Source: Thermopolyspora sp040678635 (GTDB lineage Bacteria > Actinomycetota > Actinomycetes > Streptosporangiales > Streptosporangiaceae). Taken from it: a DNA stretch of 64,000 nt. Positions 1 through 7,139 of this stretch are shown one piece after another (within the stretch, counting starts at the first letter, position 1; the number at the start of each line of letters is the position of its first letter). A program made the position numbers and the translations under genes. A model generated the notes under the pieces. The model did no database searches, was not told where the DNA came from, and saw only the letters and a program-made list of their open reading frames with translations. The stretch covers positions 206,703 through 270,702 of the forward strand of contig NZ_JBFATZ010000011.1 in NCBI RefSeq assembly GCF_040678635.1, given 5' to 3'.

Positions 1-78
1 GAGGTCCTCGACGGCACCCTCACCCCCGCCCTCGCCGCCGACCGCCTCCTCGAAGCCTTCTACCGCTCCCGCCACTGA
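1..78 (+). CDS. C-terminal end of a gene cut by the window edge
   Basis: The frame is open from base 1 and ends at TGA 76-78, giving 25 residues (starts EVLDGTLTPALAADR, ends YRSRH). Third positions are almost all G or C, as in genuine genes here. The tail is too short to assign a family. It converges on the TetR gene that follows. Confidence 0.45.
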   Translation, partial: EVLDGTLTPALAADRLLEAFYRSRH

Positions 79-84
79 CCCGGC

Positions 85-189
85 TCAGCGGCGTCGCCGT
101 ACCAGCGTCGCCGGCTCGATGGTGATCGGGAACGGCTCGGTCACCGTCACCGACTCTCCGGCCGTCACGGTGACCGTCTTCTCGGCCTC
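85..189 (-). pseudogene. Remnant resembling the C-terminus of a Uma2-family endonuclease
   Basis: A minus-strand frame of about 35 codons lies just downstream of the TetR stop. It contains TVTVTAGESVTVTEPFPI, then TIEP and ends ATLVRRRR. A short hydrophobic strand, an EPFP turn and a basic tail are typical of Uma2 (DUF820) C-termini in actinomycetes. There is no start codon and no catalytic region. A 12-base tandem repeat (GGCCGAGTGAGA-like, about 180-210) marks the junction with the TetR gene. The family call is recollection from a short motif, so it is tentative. Confidence 0.35.
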
Positions 190-201
190 TCACTCGGCCT
201 C

Positions 202-924
202 TCAGTCGGCCTGTGGCAGGCTGGCGGCGATGCCGTCGAGGACGCACTCCAGGCCGAAGGCGAAGCGGTCGCCGGGGCCCATGAGTTCCTTTCCCGCCTC
301 GGTGATCATGCGGGCGAAGCGCGGGTACTCCCCGCTTTGCAGGACCGACATGATGTACGGCGCCTGCATCGCCATCCACTCGGCGATGTCGACCCCCGTG
401 CGGCGTCGCGCCTCGGCCTCGGCCAGTTCGCTCATCACGTAGCCCTGCACGTACGCGGCGACGGTCCCGATGATCGTGAGCATGCGGTCGACGCCGATGT
501 CGAGGCCGTCGAGCATGCTCAGCGCGCGTTCCATCAGCCGGATGCGGTTCGGCCCGGAGGACTGCCGGCCGGCGGCGAGCGGGGCGAGCCAGGGGTGCCG
601 GAGGATGGCGGAACGGCTGTGCTCGGCCATGCCGCGCAGGTTGGCCCGCCAGTCGTCGGTGATGGGGAGGTCGTCGGGGATGAACTCGACGGCGACCTTG
701 TCCACCATCAGGTCGATGAGGTCGTCCTTGCCGTCGATGTAGCGGTAGAGGGACATGGTGCCCGCGCCGATCTCGGCGGCGACCCTGCGCATGGTGAGCG
801 CCTCCAGGCCCTCCGCGTCGGCGACCCTGATGGCCGCCTCGGTGAGCTGGGCGCGGCTGAAGCTCGGCCGTGGCCCCCGGGCGGGCCGTTCCGGCCGCAT
901 CCAGACGTTCTGCCGGGCCGCCAT
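202..924 (-). CDS. TetR/AcrR family transcriptional regulator
   Basis: About 240 residues. The N-terminal TetR helix-turn-helix spans residues ~22-68, with the recognition-helix signature GAGTMSLYRYIDGKDDLIDL, followed by a helical ligand-binding domain of the TetR_C type that includes the ILRHPWLAPL segment. GTG 925-927 directly precedes ATG 922-924; GGAGG about 7 bases upstream serves either, and I chose ATG. The gene is divergent from the ATP synthase a-subunit gene, and the 120-base gap holds two related palindromes, so autoregulation and control of the neighbour are likely. The ligand is unknown. Confidence 0.9.
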   Translation of the reverse strand: MAARQNVWMRPERPARGPRPSFSRAQLTEAAIRVADAEGLEALTMRRVAAEIGAGTMSLYRYIDGKDDLIDLMVDKVAVEFIPDDLPITDDWRANLRGMAEHSRSAILRHPWLAPLAAGRQSSGPNRIRLMERALSMLDGLDIGVDRMLTIIGTVAAYVQGYVMSELAEAEARRRTGVDIAEWMAMQAPYIMSVLQSGEYPRFARMITEAGKELMGPGDRFAFGLECVLDGIAASLPQAD

Positions 925-947
925 CACATCGCCTCCATGCCAATTGC

Positions 948-958
948 GTACGACGTAC
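948..958. promoter_or_regulatory. Secondary TetR operator candidate
   Basis: GTACGACGTAC is a 5+1+5 palindrome. Apart from the central base it has the same core as the 976-1000 palindrome, about 35 bases from its centre. It lies just upstream of the TetR start, as expected for an autoregulatory half of a paired operator. Confidence 0.5.
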
Positions 959-975
959 CTAGTTCTGTAACCTGT

Positions 976-1000
976 AAACCGAGTACGTCGTACTCGGTTT
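976..1000. promoter_or_regulatory. Primary TetR operator, perfect 12-bp inverted repeat
   Basis: Arm AAACCGAGTACG (976-987), one central T (988), then the exact reverse complement (989-1000). Length and symmetry suit a TetR dimer. It sits between tetR (start 924) and the GTG at 1044 of the atpB-like gene, so it can control both. Confidence 0.8.
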
Positions 1001-1043
1001 CCTTGCCGTAGTCCCCCGTTCCCCCATCCTTTCGGAGTGCCGC

Positions 1044-1838
1044 GTGCCCGCGTCAGCCGTTCCGTCCCCCCGCGAGTTCGAGCCGCCCGGCACCGGCCTG
1101 TTCGACTTCCCGCCGTTGTGGGACGGCGCGCCGTACTGGCTGACCAAACCGGTGCTGTTCGCGCTGCTCGGGGCGTTCCTGCTGTGCGCCCTGGCGTGGG
1201 CCGCGTTCGCGCGCCCGGCGCTGGTGCCGCGCGGGCTGCAGAACGCGGGGGAGTACGTCTACCTGTTCGTGCGCGAGCAGATCGCCCGCCCGTCGCTCGG
1301 CAAGGACTCCGACCGGTGGATGCCGCTGCTGTTCAGCCTGTTCACGCTGATCCTGATCTGGAACCTCATGGGAGTCATCCCCGTGATCCAGTTCCCGGTC
1401 ACCGCGCACGTGGCGTTCCCCTGGGTGTTCGCGATCGCGGTCTACCTGCTCAAGCTGTACCTGGCGATCAAGCACCAGGGCGTCCGCCGGCTCTTCGCCG
1501 GGATCTTTTTCCCGCCGGGCCTGCCCAAGCCCCTCGCCATCGCCCTGTACGCGCCGATGGAGCTGATCTACGTCTTCGTGACCTCGCCGTTCACGCACGC
1601 GATCCGGCTGTTCGCGAACATGTTCGCCGGGCATCTCATCCTCGCGTTCTTCAGCGCCGTCGGCTTCTGGTTCCTGATCGAGCGGCCCACGCCGCTGGGG
1701 GCGCCCGTCGGCGTCCTCGGGGTGCTGGTGACGATCGCCATGACCGGATTCGAGATCTTCATCCAGTTCCTGCAGGCGTACCTGTTCACCATGCTCGCCG
1801 CCGTCTACATCGGGACCTCGCTGCACCCCGAGCACTGA
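1044..1838 (+). CDS. atpB: Orphan F0F1 ATP synthase subunit a
   Basis: 264 residues, the usual length for the proton-channel a subunit. Several hydrophobic segments surround the conserved helix FTHAIRLFANMFAGH, which carries the essential arginine facing the c ring; the last helix runs TGFEIFIQFLQAYLFTMLAA. GTG start with GGAG six bases upstream. No other atp gene is nearby, whereas a housekeeping atpB sits in a nine-gene operon, so this is a paralogue or relocated copy. The TetR operator lies upstream and a roadblock-like gene follows 79 bases downstream. A role in an alternative F0 or in another proton pathway is inference. Confidence 0.88.
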   Translation: MPASAVPSPREFEPPGTGLFDFPPLWDGAPYWLTKPVLFALLGAFLLCALAWAAFARPALVPRGLQNAGEYVYLFVREQIARPSLGKDSDRWMPLLFSLFTLILIWNLMGVIPVIQFPVTAHVAFPWVFAIAVYLLKLYLAIKHQGVRRLFAGIFFPPGLPKPLAIALYAPMELIYVFVTSPFTHAIRLFANMFAGHLILAFFSAVGFWFLIERPTPLGAPVGVLGVLVTIAMTGFEIFIQFLQAYLFTMLAAVYIGTSLHPEH

Positions 1839-1917
1839 GCGCCTTCACCGCGGTACGCCCTCGACGGTACGTTATGCCACACCAGTAACAGATGAACGGC
1901 ACAAAAGAGAGCAGTCC

Positions 1918-2283
1918 ATGGACATCGAGACCGCCCTGAAGGAAATCATGACGATCGAGGGGGCGCTGGGCGCGGCACTCGTCGACCTGGAGACCGGCAT
2001 GTGCCTGGGCACCATCGGCGGCGGCGACGATCTGGACCTGGAGCTCGCGGCGGCCGGCAGCACCGAGGTCGTCCGGGCCAAGGCGCAGACGCTCGTCGCG
2101 CTCGGCATGGACGACCAGGTCGAGGACATGCTCATCTCGCTGTCGCGGCAGTACCACATCATCCGGCAGGCGTCCCGCAGCAGCGTCACCGTCTTCCTCT
2201 ACCTGGTCCTGGACCGCGAACGCGCCAACCTCGCCCTCGCCCGGCACCACCTGCGCCGCATCGAGGGCGAGCTCGTCGTCTGA
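1918..2283 (+). CDS. Roadblock/LC7-like small protein
   Basis: 121 residues. It begins with a helix (MDIETALKEIMTIEGALGAA), then VDLETGMCLGT and alternating strands and helices that fit the roadblock/LC7 (MglB-like) fold, which usually acts as a dimeric GTPase regulator or scaffold. No MglA-like GTPase or sensor kinase of the usual actinobacterial conservon lies beside it. It may share a transcript with the atpB-like gene. The ATG is preceded by AAGAGAGCAG. The fold is moderately supported; the function is open. Confidence 0.65.
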   Translation: MDIETALKEIMTIEGALGAALVDLETGMCLGTIGGGDDLDLELAAAGSTEVVRAKAQTLVALGMDDQVEDMLISLSRQYHIIRQASRSSVTVFLYLVLDRERANLALARHHLRRIEGELVV

Positions 2284-2295
2284 GCGGCGTGCGGG

Positions 2296-3099
2296 TCAGG
2301 CCGGCTCGGTCGCGAGCGTACGCCTCCGGTCGGCGGGGATGACCAGCGGAGTGCCGGCCTCGGGGCAGGCGATGACCTGGCACGGCAGCCCGAACACCTC
2401 CTCGACCAGCTCGGCCGTGACGATGTCGCTCGGCGCCCCCTGCGCGATCACCTTCCCGTCGCGCATCGCGATCAGGTGCGTGGCGTACCGGCAGGCGTGG
2501 TTGAGGTCGTGCAGCACCGCGACGAGCGTGCGCCCCTGCGCGTGCAGCCGGGAGCACAGGTCGAGCACCTCGATCTGGTGGGCGATGTCGAGGTACGTCG
2601 TCGGCTCGTCCAGGAGCATGATCGGCGTTTCCTGGGCGAGCACGAGCGCCAGCCACACCCGCTGCCGCTGCCCGCCGGACAGCTCGTCCACCACCCGGTC
2701 GGCGAGCCCGGCGACCCCGACCGCCTCCATCGCGGCGTTCACCGCCCGCTCGTCCTCCCGCGACCACTGGCGCAGCAGCCCCTGGTACGGGTAGCGGCCC
2801 CGGCCCACCAGGTCGGCCACGGTGATGCCCTCGGGCGTGATCGGCGACTGCGGCAGCAGCCCCAGCCGCCGCGCGGCCTCCTTGGCCGGCAGGTCGCCGA
2901 TCGGCCCGTCGTCGAGGTACACCACGCCCGCGCGCGGCTTCAGCAGCCGGGCCAGCGCGCGCAGCAACGTCGACTTGCCGCACGCGTTCGGCCCCACGAT
3001 GACCGTGAACGATTCATCGACGATCTCCACACCCAAGTGCTCGGCCACGACCCGTTGCTCGTACGCGAGCGTGAGGTCGGTCGCGTGCAGCCTGCTCAT
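2296..3099 (-). CDS. Siderophore/heme ABC transporter ATP-binding protein
   Basis: 267 residues, FecE/FepC type. Walker A GPNACGKST (36-44), Q-loop around 84, signature LSGGQRQR (140-147), Walker B IMLLDEP (160-166) and H-loop His197 in AVLHDLNH. It would power import of ferric siderophore through a BtuCD-like permease. No permease or binding protein is adjacent, so it is an orphan energizer or shared between systems. An iron box ends a few bases upstream of the ATG, so expression should be iron-repressed and the 5' UTR very short. Confidence 0.92.
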   Translation of the reverse strand: MSRLHATDLTLAYEQRVVAEHLGVEIVDESFTVIVGPNACGKSTLLRALARLLKPRAGVVYLDDGPIGDLPAKEAARRLGLLPQSPITPEGITVADLVGRGRYPYQGLLRQWSREDERAVNAAMEAVGVAGLADRVVDELSGGQRQRVWLALVLAQETPIMLLDEPTTYLDIAHQIEVLDLCSRLHAQGRTLVAVLHDLNHACRYATHLIAMRDGKVIAQGAPSDIVTAELVEEVFGLPCQVIACPEAGTPLVIPADRRRTLATEPA

Positions 3100-3105
3100 G
3101 GCAAT

Positions 3106-3124
3106 TAAGCTTAGCCTAAGCTAA
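3106..3124. promoter_or_regulatory. Iron box (IdeR/DmdR-type operator)
   Basis: On the minus strand the 19 bases read TTAGCTTAGGCTAAGCTTA, matching the actinobacterial IdeR/DmdR consensus at most positions, with the usual TTAGGCTAA centre. It lies 7 bases before the ATG (3097-3099) of the siderophore ATPase, so bound repressor would cover the transcription start. Confidence 0.85.
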
Positions 3125-3207
3125 TCAAATCACCGCCATACCCTCGGACGACGCCGGAGAACCTCCCGCTAGCCTGAACCCAGGAACGTGGAAAGGGGCG
3201 GTGACAA

Positions 3208-4035
3208 TTGGCGAACGAGCCTCGCTCTCTCGTCCGCCGTACGTTGCGGATTCTTGAAACTGTCAAAGACGCGCCCACAGCCGGCCTGACCCTGTCCGAG
3301 ATCAGCCGCCGATCGGGGGTGCCGCTCACCACGACGCACCGCATCGTGGGGGAGCTGCGCGACTGGGGCGCGCTCGAACGCGACGAGGCCGGCGAGTACC
3401 GCATCGGGCTCCGGCTCTGGGAGGTGACCGCCGTCACCCCCCGCACCGAGGGCCTGCAACGGGTCGCGCTGCCGTTCATGCAGGACCTGTTCGAGACCAC
3501 CCGCCGCGGCGTGCACCTGGCGGTCCGCGAGAAGGACAAGGTGGTGTTCGTCGAGTGCTTCCTGAGCCCGGACACGGCCGCCGACCGGGCCAGGGTGGGC
3601 GGGCGGTACGCGCTGCACGCGACCGCGGTCGGGCTGGTGCTGCTCGCGCACGCGCCCTCCGAGCTGCGCGAACGGGTGATCAAGGGGCCGCTGGTGGCCT
3701 TCACCCCGCGCACCTACACGCGCGAGCGCGAGCTGCGGCAGGCGCTCGCCGACATCCGCCGGTCGGGCTACGCGATCAGCGACCGGCAGATCCACCCGGA
3801 GTACGCCTCGGTCGCCGCGCCCGTCTTCGGCCCGTCCAACACGGTCACCGCCGCGCTCTCGGTGATCGTCCCGCACGCCGAGTCCCACGGGCCCAGCCTG
3901 GTGCACCTGGTGCAGGCCACGGCGCGCGGCATCTCCCGAGCCCTGGGCGCGGGTGGAGGCCACACCGGTGGAAGCCACACCGGTGGAAGCCAAAATGGTA
4001 TCCACGCGTCTTCCGCTGGCCGGAAAAACGGGTAG
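3208..4035 (+). CDS. IclR family transcriptional regulator
   Basis: 275 residues from TTG 3208, with an AAAGGGG ribosome site. The winged helix (residues ~8-65) contains LTLSEISRRSGVPLTTTHRI; the effector domain follows, with LHATAVGLVLLAH and SGYAISDRQIHPEYASVAAP. IclR proteins typically sense organic acids and control the neighbouring catabolic genes. It lies 84 bases upstream of the binding-protein gene and in the same direction as the dehydratase/AcnX operon, so it is the likely regulator of both. The tail holds a tandem HTGGS repeat encoded by a 15-base DNA repeat, and looks like a late extension. Confidence 0.9.
   Translation: MANEPRSLVRRTLRILETVKDAPTAGLTLSEISRRSGVPLTTTHRIVGELRDWGALERDEAGEYRIGLRLWEVTAVTPRTEGLQRVALPFMQDLFETTRRGVHLAVREKDKVVFVECFLSPDTAADRARVGGRYALHATAVGLVLLAHAPSELRERVIKGPLVAFTPRTYTRERELRQALADIRRSGYAISDRQIHPEYASVAAPVFGPSNTVTAALSVIVPHAESHGPSLVHLVQATARGISRALGAGGGHTGGSHTGGSQNGIHASSAGRKNG
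3953..3990 (+). repeat. 15-base tandem repeat in the IclR C-terminus
   Basis: The unit CCACACCGGTGGAAG occurs about 2.5 times in a row and encodes HTGGS repeats. Each unit contains the palindrome CCACACCGGTGG. This looks like slippage expansion at the dispensable end of the gene. Confidence 0.75.
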
Positions 4036-4081
4036 TCCTACGGCCGAACGCCAGCAAATCTCATTCCGGTCGGTCATGGTA

Positions 4082-4092
4082 TGTGAATCACA
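4082..4092. promoter_or_regulatory. Palindrome, candidate IclR operator
   Basis: TGTGAATCACA is a perfect 5+1+5 inverted repeat, 27 bases upstream of the GTG of the binding-protein gene and 46 bases after the iclR stop. Position and symmetry fit an IclR (or Crp-type) operator; which protein binds is inference. Confidence 0.45.
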
Positions 4093-4119
4093 CCATCATG
4101 TGAGACTTAGGAGCCGATC

Positions 4120-5199
4120 GTGCCAATAGAGACCCCCCAGCCCTTCTCCTTCGACCGCCGGGGTTTCCTCAAGCGTTCAGCCCTCACCCTCGGTGCCGCC
4201 GTCGCCGGTTCCAGCCTCCTGTCGGCCTGCGGCTCGGATGACGCCGCCGGCGGCGGGGAGGGCGGCGCCGAGAAGGTCACCTACCTGAGCATCCTGCCCC
4301 TGGAGACCCTGTCGCTCGCGCCGGAGCTGCTCGGCGTGGCCGGCGGCTACTTCGCCAAGCACGGGCTGGACGTCACCCTGCAGGCCACCAAGGGCAGCGC
4401 CCAGGCGCTTCAGACGCTGGTGTCGGGCGTCGGCCTGGTCACCCGCCTCGGCCAGATCGACCTCATGATCGCCAACGGCAACAGGAACCAGCAGCTGGTC
4501 AACGTCGGCACCTACAACCGGGTGACGACGCTGCGCTTCGTCTACAGCAAGAAGAACCACCCGCTGGAGAAGCCCGAGGACCTGCTCGGCCAGACGATGG
4601 GCGTGCCCTCCGAGGGCGGCACCAGCGACAACGTGGTCTCCCTGGTGATGGCCAACGCCGGCCTCGACCCCAAGCAGGTCAAGCGCCAGGTCGTCGGCCT
4701 CACGCCGGGCACCTTCGAGCTGGTCGCGCAGGGCAGGCTGGCCGGTTACGTGGTGAGCACCGACACCGCGCAGATCCTCCTCGCGCAGAACTCCGACGTC
4801 GGGATCTTCGAGCCCTCCAAGTACGTCACCGCCGACTCCCAGGTCTACACGGCCACCAAGGACACGGTGGCCAAGAAGCCGGAGACGCTGCGCAAGTTCA
4901 TGGCGGGCCTGCACGACGCGATGTCGGCGATCCTCGCGGACGAGAGCCTCGACGAGACGATCAAGACGCTGCGCAGCAAGTACAAGTTCGCCACGCTCGA
5001 CAACGACGCGATCGCCAAGCAGAGCCTGAAGCTTTCACGGGAGAGCTGGGTCGCCGGCGACCCGAACAAGTCGGTGCTGGTGACCAACGAGGAAAGGTGG
5101 CTGGCCGGATACAAGGAGCTCACCAACGCGGGCCTCGTCCAGGCGGGCAGCGGCGACCCGAAGACGTGGTTCGACAACAGCTTCCTGCCCAAGTCCTGA
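4120..5199 (+). CDS. NMT1/THI5-like ABC substrate-binding lipoprotein (Tat-exported)
   Basis: 359 residues from GTG 4120 with TAGGAG upstream. The N-terminus has the twin-arginine motif DRRGFLKR (11-18), a hydrophobic stretch and lipobox LSAC (Cys37), so it is a membrane-anchored binding protein. The mature part has NMT1/SsuA/TauA features: ELLGVAGGYFAKHGLDV and the switch-like LGQTMGVPSEGG. Such proteins bind pyrimidines, sulfonates or aromatic and other organic acids. No permease or ATPase is adjacent, so it must use a distant transporter. A strong hairpin follows the stop. The ligand is presumably the substrate of the downstream operon (inference). Confidence 0.88.
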   Translation: MPIETPQPFSFDRRGFLKRSALTLGAAVAGSSLLSACGSDDAAGGGEGGAEKVTYLSILPLETLSLAPELLGVAGGYFAKHGLDVTLQATKGSAQALQTLVSGVGLVTRLGQIDLMIANGNRNQQLVNVGTYNRVTTLRFVYSKKNHPLEKPEDLLGQTMGVPSEGGTSDNVVSLVMANAGLDPKQVKRQVVGLTPGTFELVAQGRLAGYVVSTDTAQILLAQNSDVGIFEPSKYVTADSQVYTATKDTVAKKPETLRKFMAGLHDAMSAILADESLDETIKTLRSKYKFATLDNDAIAKQSLKLSRESWVAGDPNKSVLVTNEERWLAGYKELTNAGLVQAGSGDPKTWFDNSFLPKS

Positions 5200-5226
5200 C
5201 CCGCGTACGGCGGGCCGACGGTCGTG

Positions 5227-5256
5227 GCCGCCCGCGCGGGCATCCGCGCGGGCGGC
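5227..5256 (+). terminator. Hairpin terminator after the binding-protein gene
   Basis: Perfect 13-bp stem GCCGCCCGCGCGG / CCGCGCGGGCGGC with the 4-base loop GCAT. No T tract, as usual in actinomycetes. It separates the binding-protein transcript from the dehydratase operon, which needs its own promoter in 5257-5365. Confidence 0.75.
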
Positions 5257-5343
5257 GCGACGGCGGGCGGCGACACGGACGAAAACCGTTCCGTTAGCCG
5301 GAAATCGGGGAGGCGCAGGGCCCTGTGCTGACATAACGCTTGT

Positions 5344-5366
5344 AGATGGTGATAGCACGCCCATCT
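5344..5366. promoter_or_regulatory. Inverted repeat before the dehydratase operon
   Basis: AGATGG (5344-5349) and CCATCT (5361-5366) are separated by 11 bases, directly upstream of the ATG at 5376; the GGAG ribosome site overlaps the second arm. Possible operator or leader stem; weak on its own. Confidence 0.3.
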
Positions 5367-5375
5367 GGAGCTTAA

Positions 5376-7085
5376 ATGGCACAAACCGGCCCATACCGTC
5401 TGCGTAGCGACCTCCCCGAAGGCAGCCCGCGCTGGGCCACCCGGCGGGCCCAGTGGATCGCCTTGGGCCTCACCGACGCCGACCTGGCCAAGCCGAAGAT
5501 CGCGATCGTGAACTCGTCCTCCGGCCTGGCCCCCTGCTTCAGCCACCTCGACCCGATCGCCGCCGAGGTCAAGCGGTCGGTCGAGGCGGCCGGAGGCGTC
5601 GCGTTCGAGATCCGCACCGTCGCCCCGGCGGACTTCCTGATGAGCAGGGGCGGCGACGGCGGCTACATCCTGTCCGGCCGCGACCTGGTCGCCGCCGACA
5701 TCGAGGCCGTGGTCGAGGGCGCCCAGCTCGACGGCATGGTCTGCCTCGCCTCCTGCGACAAGACCACCCCCGGCCAGCTCATGGCCGCGGCCCGCATCGA
5801 CGTGCCCACCCTGATCGTCTCCTGCGGCTACCAGAGCTGCGGCACCCTCGACGACGGCGAGCGGGTGGACATCGAGGAGGTCTTCCTCAAGGCGGGCCAC
5901 CTGAAGTTCGGCGGCATCACCTTCGACGGCCTGTGCGAGCTCAGCTCCCGGGCGATCACCGGCCCCGGCGTGTGCACCGGCATGGGCACCGCGAACTCCA
6001 TGCACATCGTCGCCGAGGCCCTCGGCATGACCCTGCCCGGCACGACCCCGGTGCGGGCCAACAGCGAGCCGATGTGGCGCGCCGCCCGGTCGAGCGGCGA
6101 GGCGATCGTCGCCGCCGTGCTCGCCGGCCGCCGCCCCCGCACCATCCTCACCCCCGAGGCGTTCGCCAACGCGGTGATGGCCGTGCTCGCCGTCTCCGGC
6201 TCGATCAACACCGTCAAGCACCTGCAGGCGATCGCCCGCGAGGCCGGCACCGACGTGGACGTGTACGCCCTGTTCGAGAAGTACGCCGACACGATCCGCC
6301 CGCTGTCGGCCGTACGCCCCAACGGCCCCGACACCATCGAGGAGTTCGAGGACGCCGGCGGCGCGCTCGCCGTACTGAAGCAGCTCGGCGACGCCCTCAA
6401 CGGCGAGGCCGTCACCGTCACCGGCGACACCATGGCCGACCGCGTCGCCGCCGCCCGCGTACGCGACGAGAACGTCATCAGGCCCCTGTCCGACCCCCGC
6501 GGCGCCCACCCCACGGTCGTCGTCGTGCGCGGCACGCTCGCCCCCGGTTCGGCGATCGTGAAGCTGTCGGTCGACGAGGAACGCCCCGCCGCCTTCGAGG
6601 GCCCCGCCCGCGTCTACGACGGCGCCGCCGCCGCGATCGCCGGCATCGAGTCCGGCGAGGTACGGCCCGGCGACGTCCTGGTCCTGCGCGGCCTCGGCCC
6701 GGTCGGCACCCCCGGCATGGGCATGGCCTCCCAGACCGTGTTCGCCCTCAACGGCGCCGGACTCACCGAGCGGGTCGCGGTCGTCACCGACGGCCAGCTC
6801 TCCGGCCTGGTCAACAAGGGCATCGTCGTCGGCGAGGTGTCGCCCGAGGGCGCGCTGCCCGGCCCGCTCGGCGTGATCGCCGACGGCGACCGCGTCTCCA
6901 TCGACCTGCGCGCCCGCCGCGTCGACCTGCTCGTCGACGAGGCCGAGCTGGAGCGCCGCCTGCGGGCCCGGCCGCCGCACCGCCTCCCCGCGGACACCTC
7001 GAGCTGGCTCGCCGTCTACGCCCGCTCGGTCGAGCCCCTTCCCCGCGGCGCCACGCTCCGCGGCAACGACCTCACCACCGCCTAG
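5376..7085 (+). CDS. IlvD/Edd family Fe-S dehydratase
   Basis: 569 residues, full length for the family (dihydroxyacid, phosphogluconate and sugar-acid dehydratases). Cluster-binding motifs are visible: SSGLAPCFSHL, LASCDKTTPGQ and GVCTGMGTANSM. The C-terminal VTDGQLSGLVNKGIVVGEVSPE replaces the usual VTDGRFSG and GHVSPEA. These changes at the substrate pocket argue against a housekeeping IlvD. ATG 5376 with CTGGAG. It is the first gene of an operon with an FAD oxidoreductase and aconitase X, so it probably dehydrates a polyhydroxy acid in that pathway. The exact substrate is unknown. Confidence 0.92.
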   Translation: MAQTGPYRLRSDLPEGSPRWATRRAQWIALGLTDADLAKPKIAIVNSSSGLAPCFSHLDPIAAEVKRSVEAAGGVAFEIRTVAPADFLMSRGGDGGYILSGRDLVAADIEAVVEGAQLDGMVCLASCDKTTPGQLMAAARIDVPTLIVSCGYQSCGTLDDGERVDIEEVFLKAGHLKFGGITFDGLCELSSRAITGPGVCTGMGTANSMHIVAEALGMTLPGTTPVRANSEPMWRAARSSGEAIVAAVLAGRRPRTILTPEAFANAVMAVLAVSGSINTVKHLQAIAREAGTDVDVYALFEKYADTIRPLSAVRPNGPDTIEEFEDAGGALAVLKQLGDALNGEAVTVTGDTMADRVAAARVRDENVIRPLSDPRGAHPTVVVVRGTLAPGSAIVKLSVDEERPAAFEGPARVYDGAAAAIAGIESGEVRPGDVLVLRGLGPVGTPGMGMASQTVFALNGAGLTERVAVVTDGQLSGLVNKGIVVGEVSPEGALPGPLGVIADGDRVSIDLRARRVDLLVDEAELERRLRARPPHRLPADTSSWLAVYARSVEPLPRGATLRGNDLTTA

Positions 7086-7139
7086 CCCCCGCCTGACCCC
7101 CGCCTGATGACGGCCGCGCCGTACCCCCCTGGAGAACCC

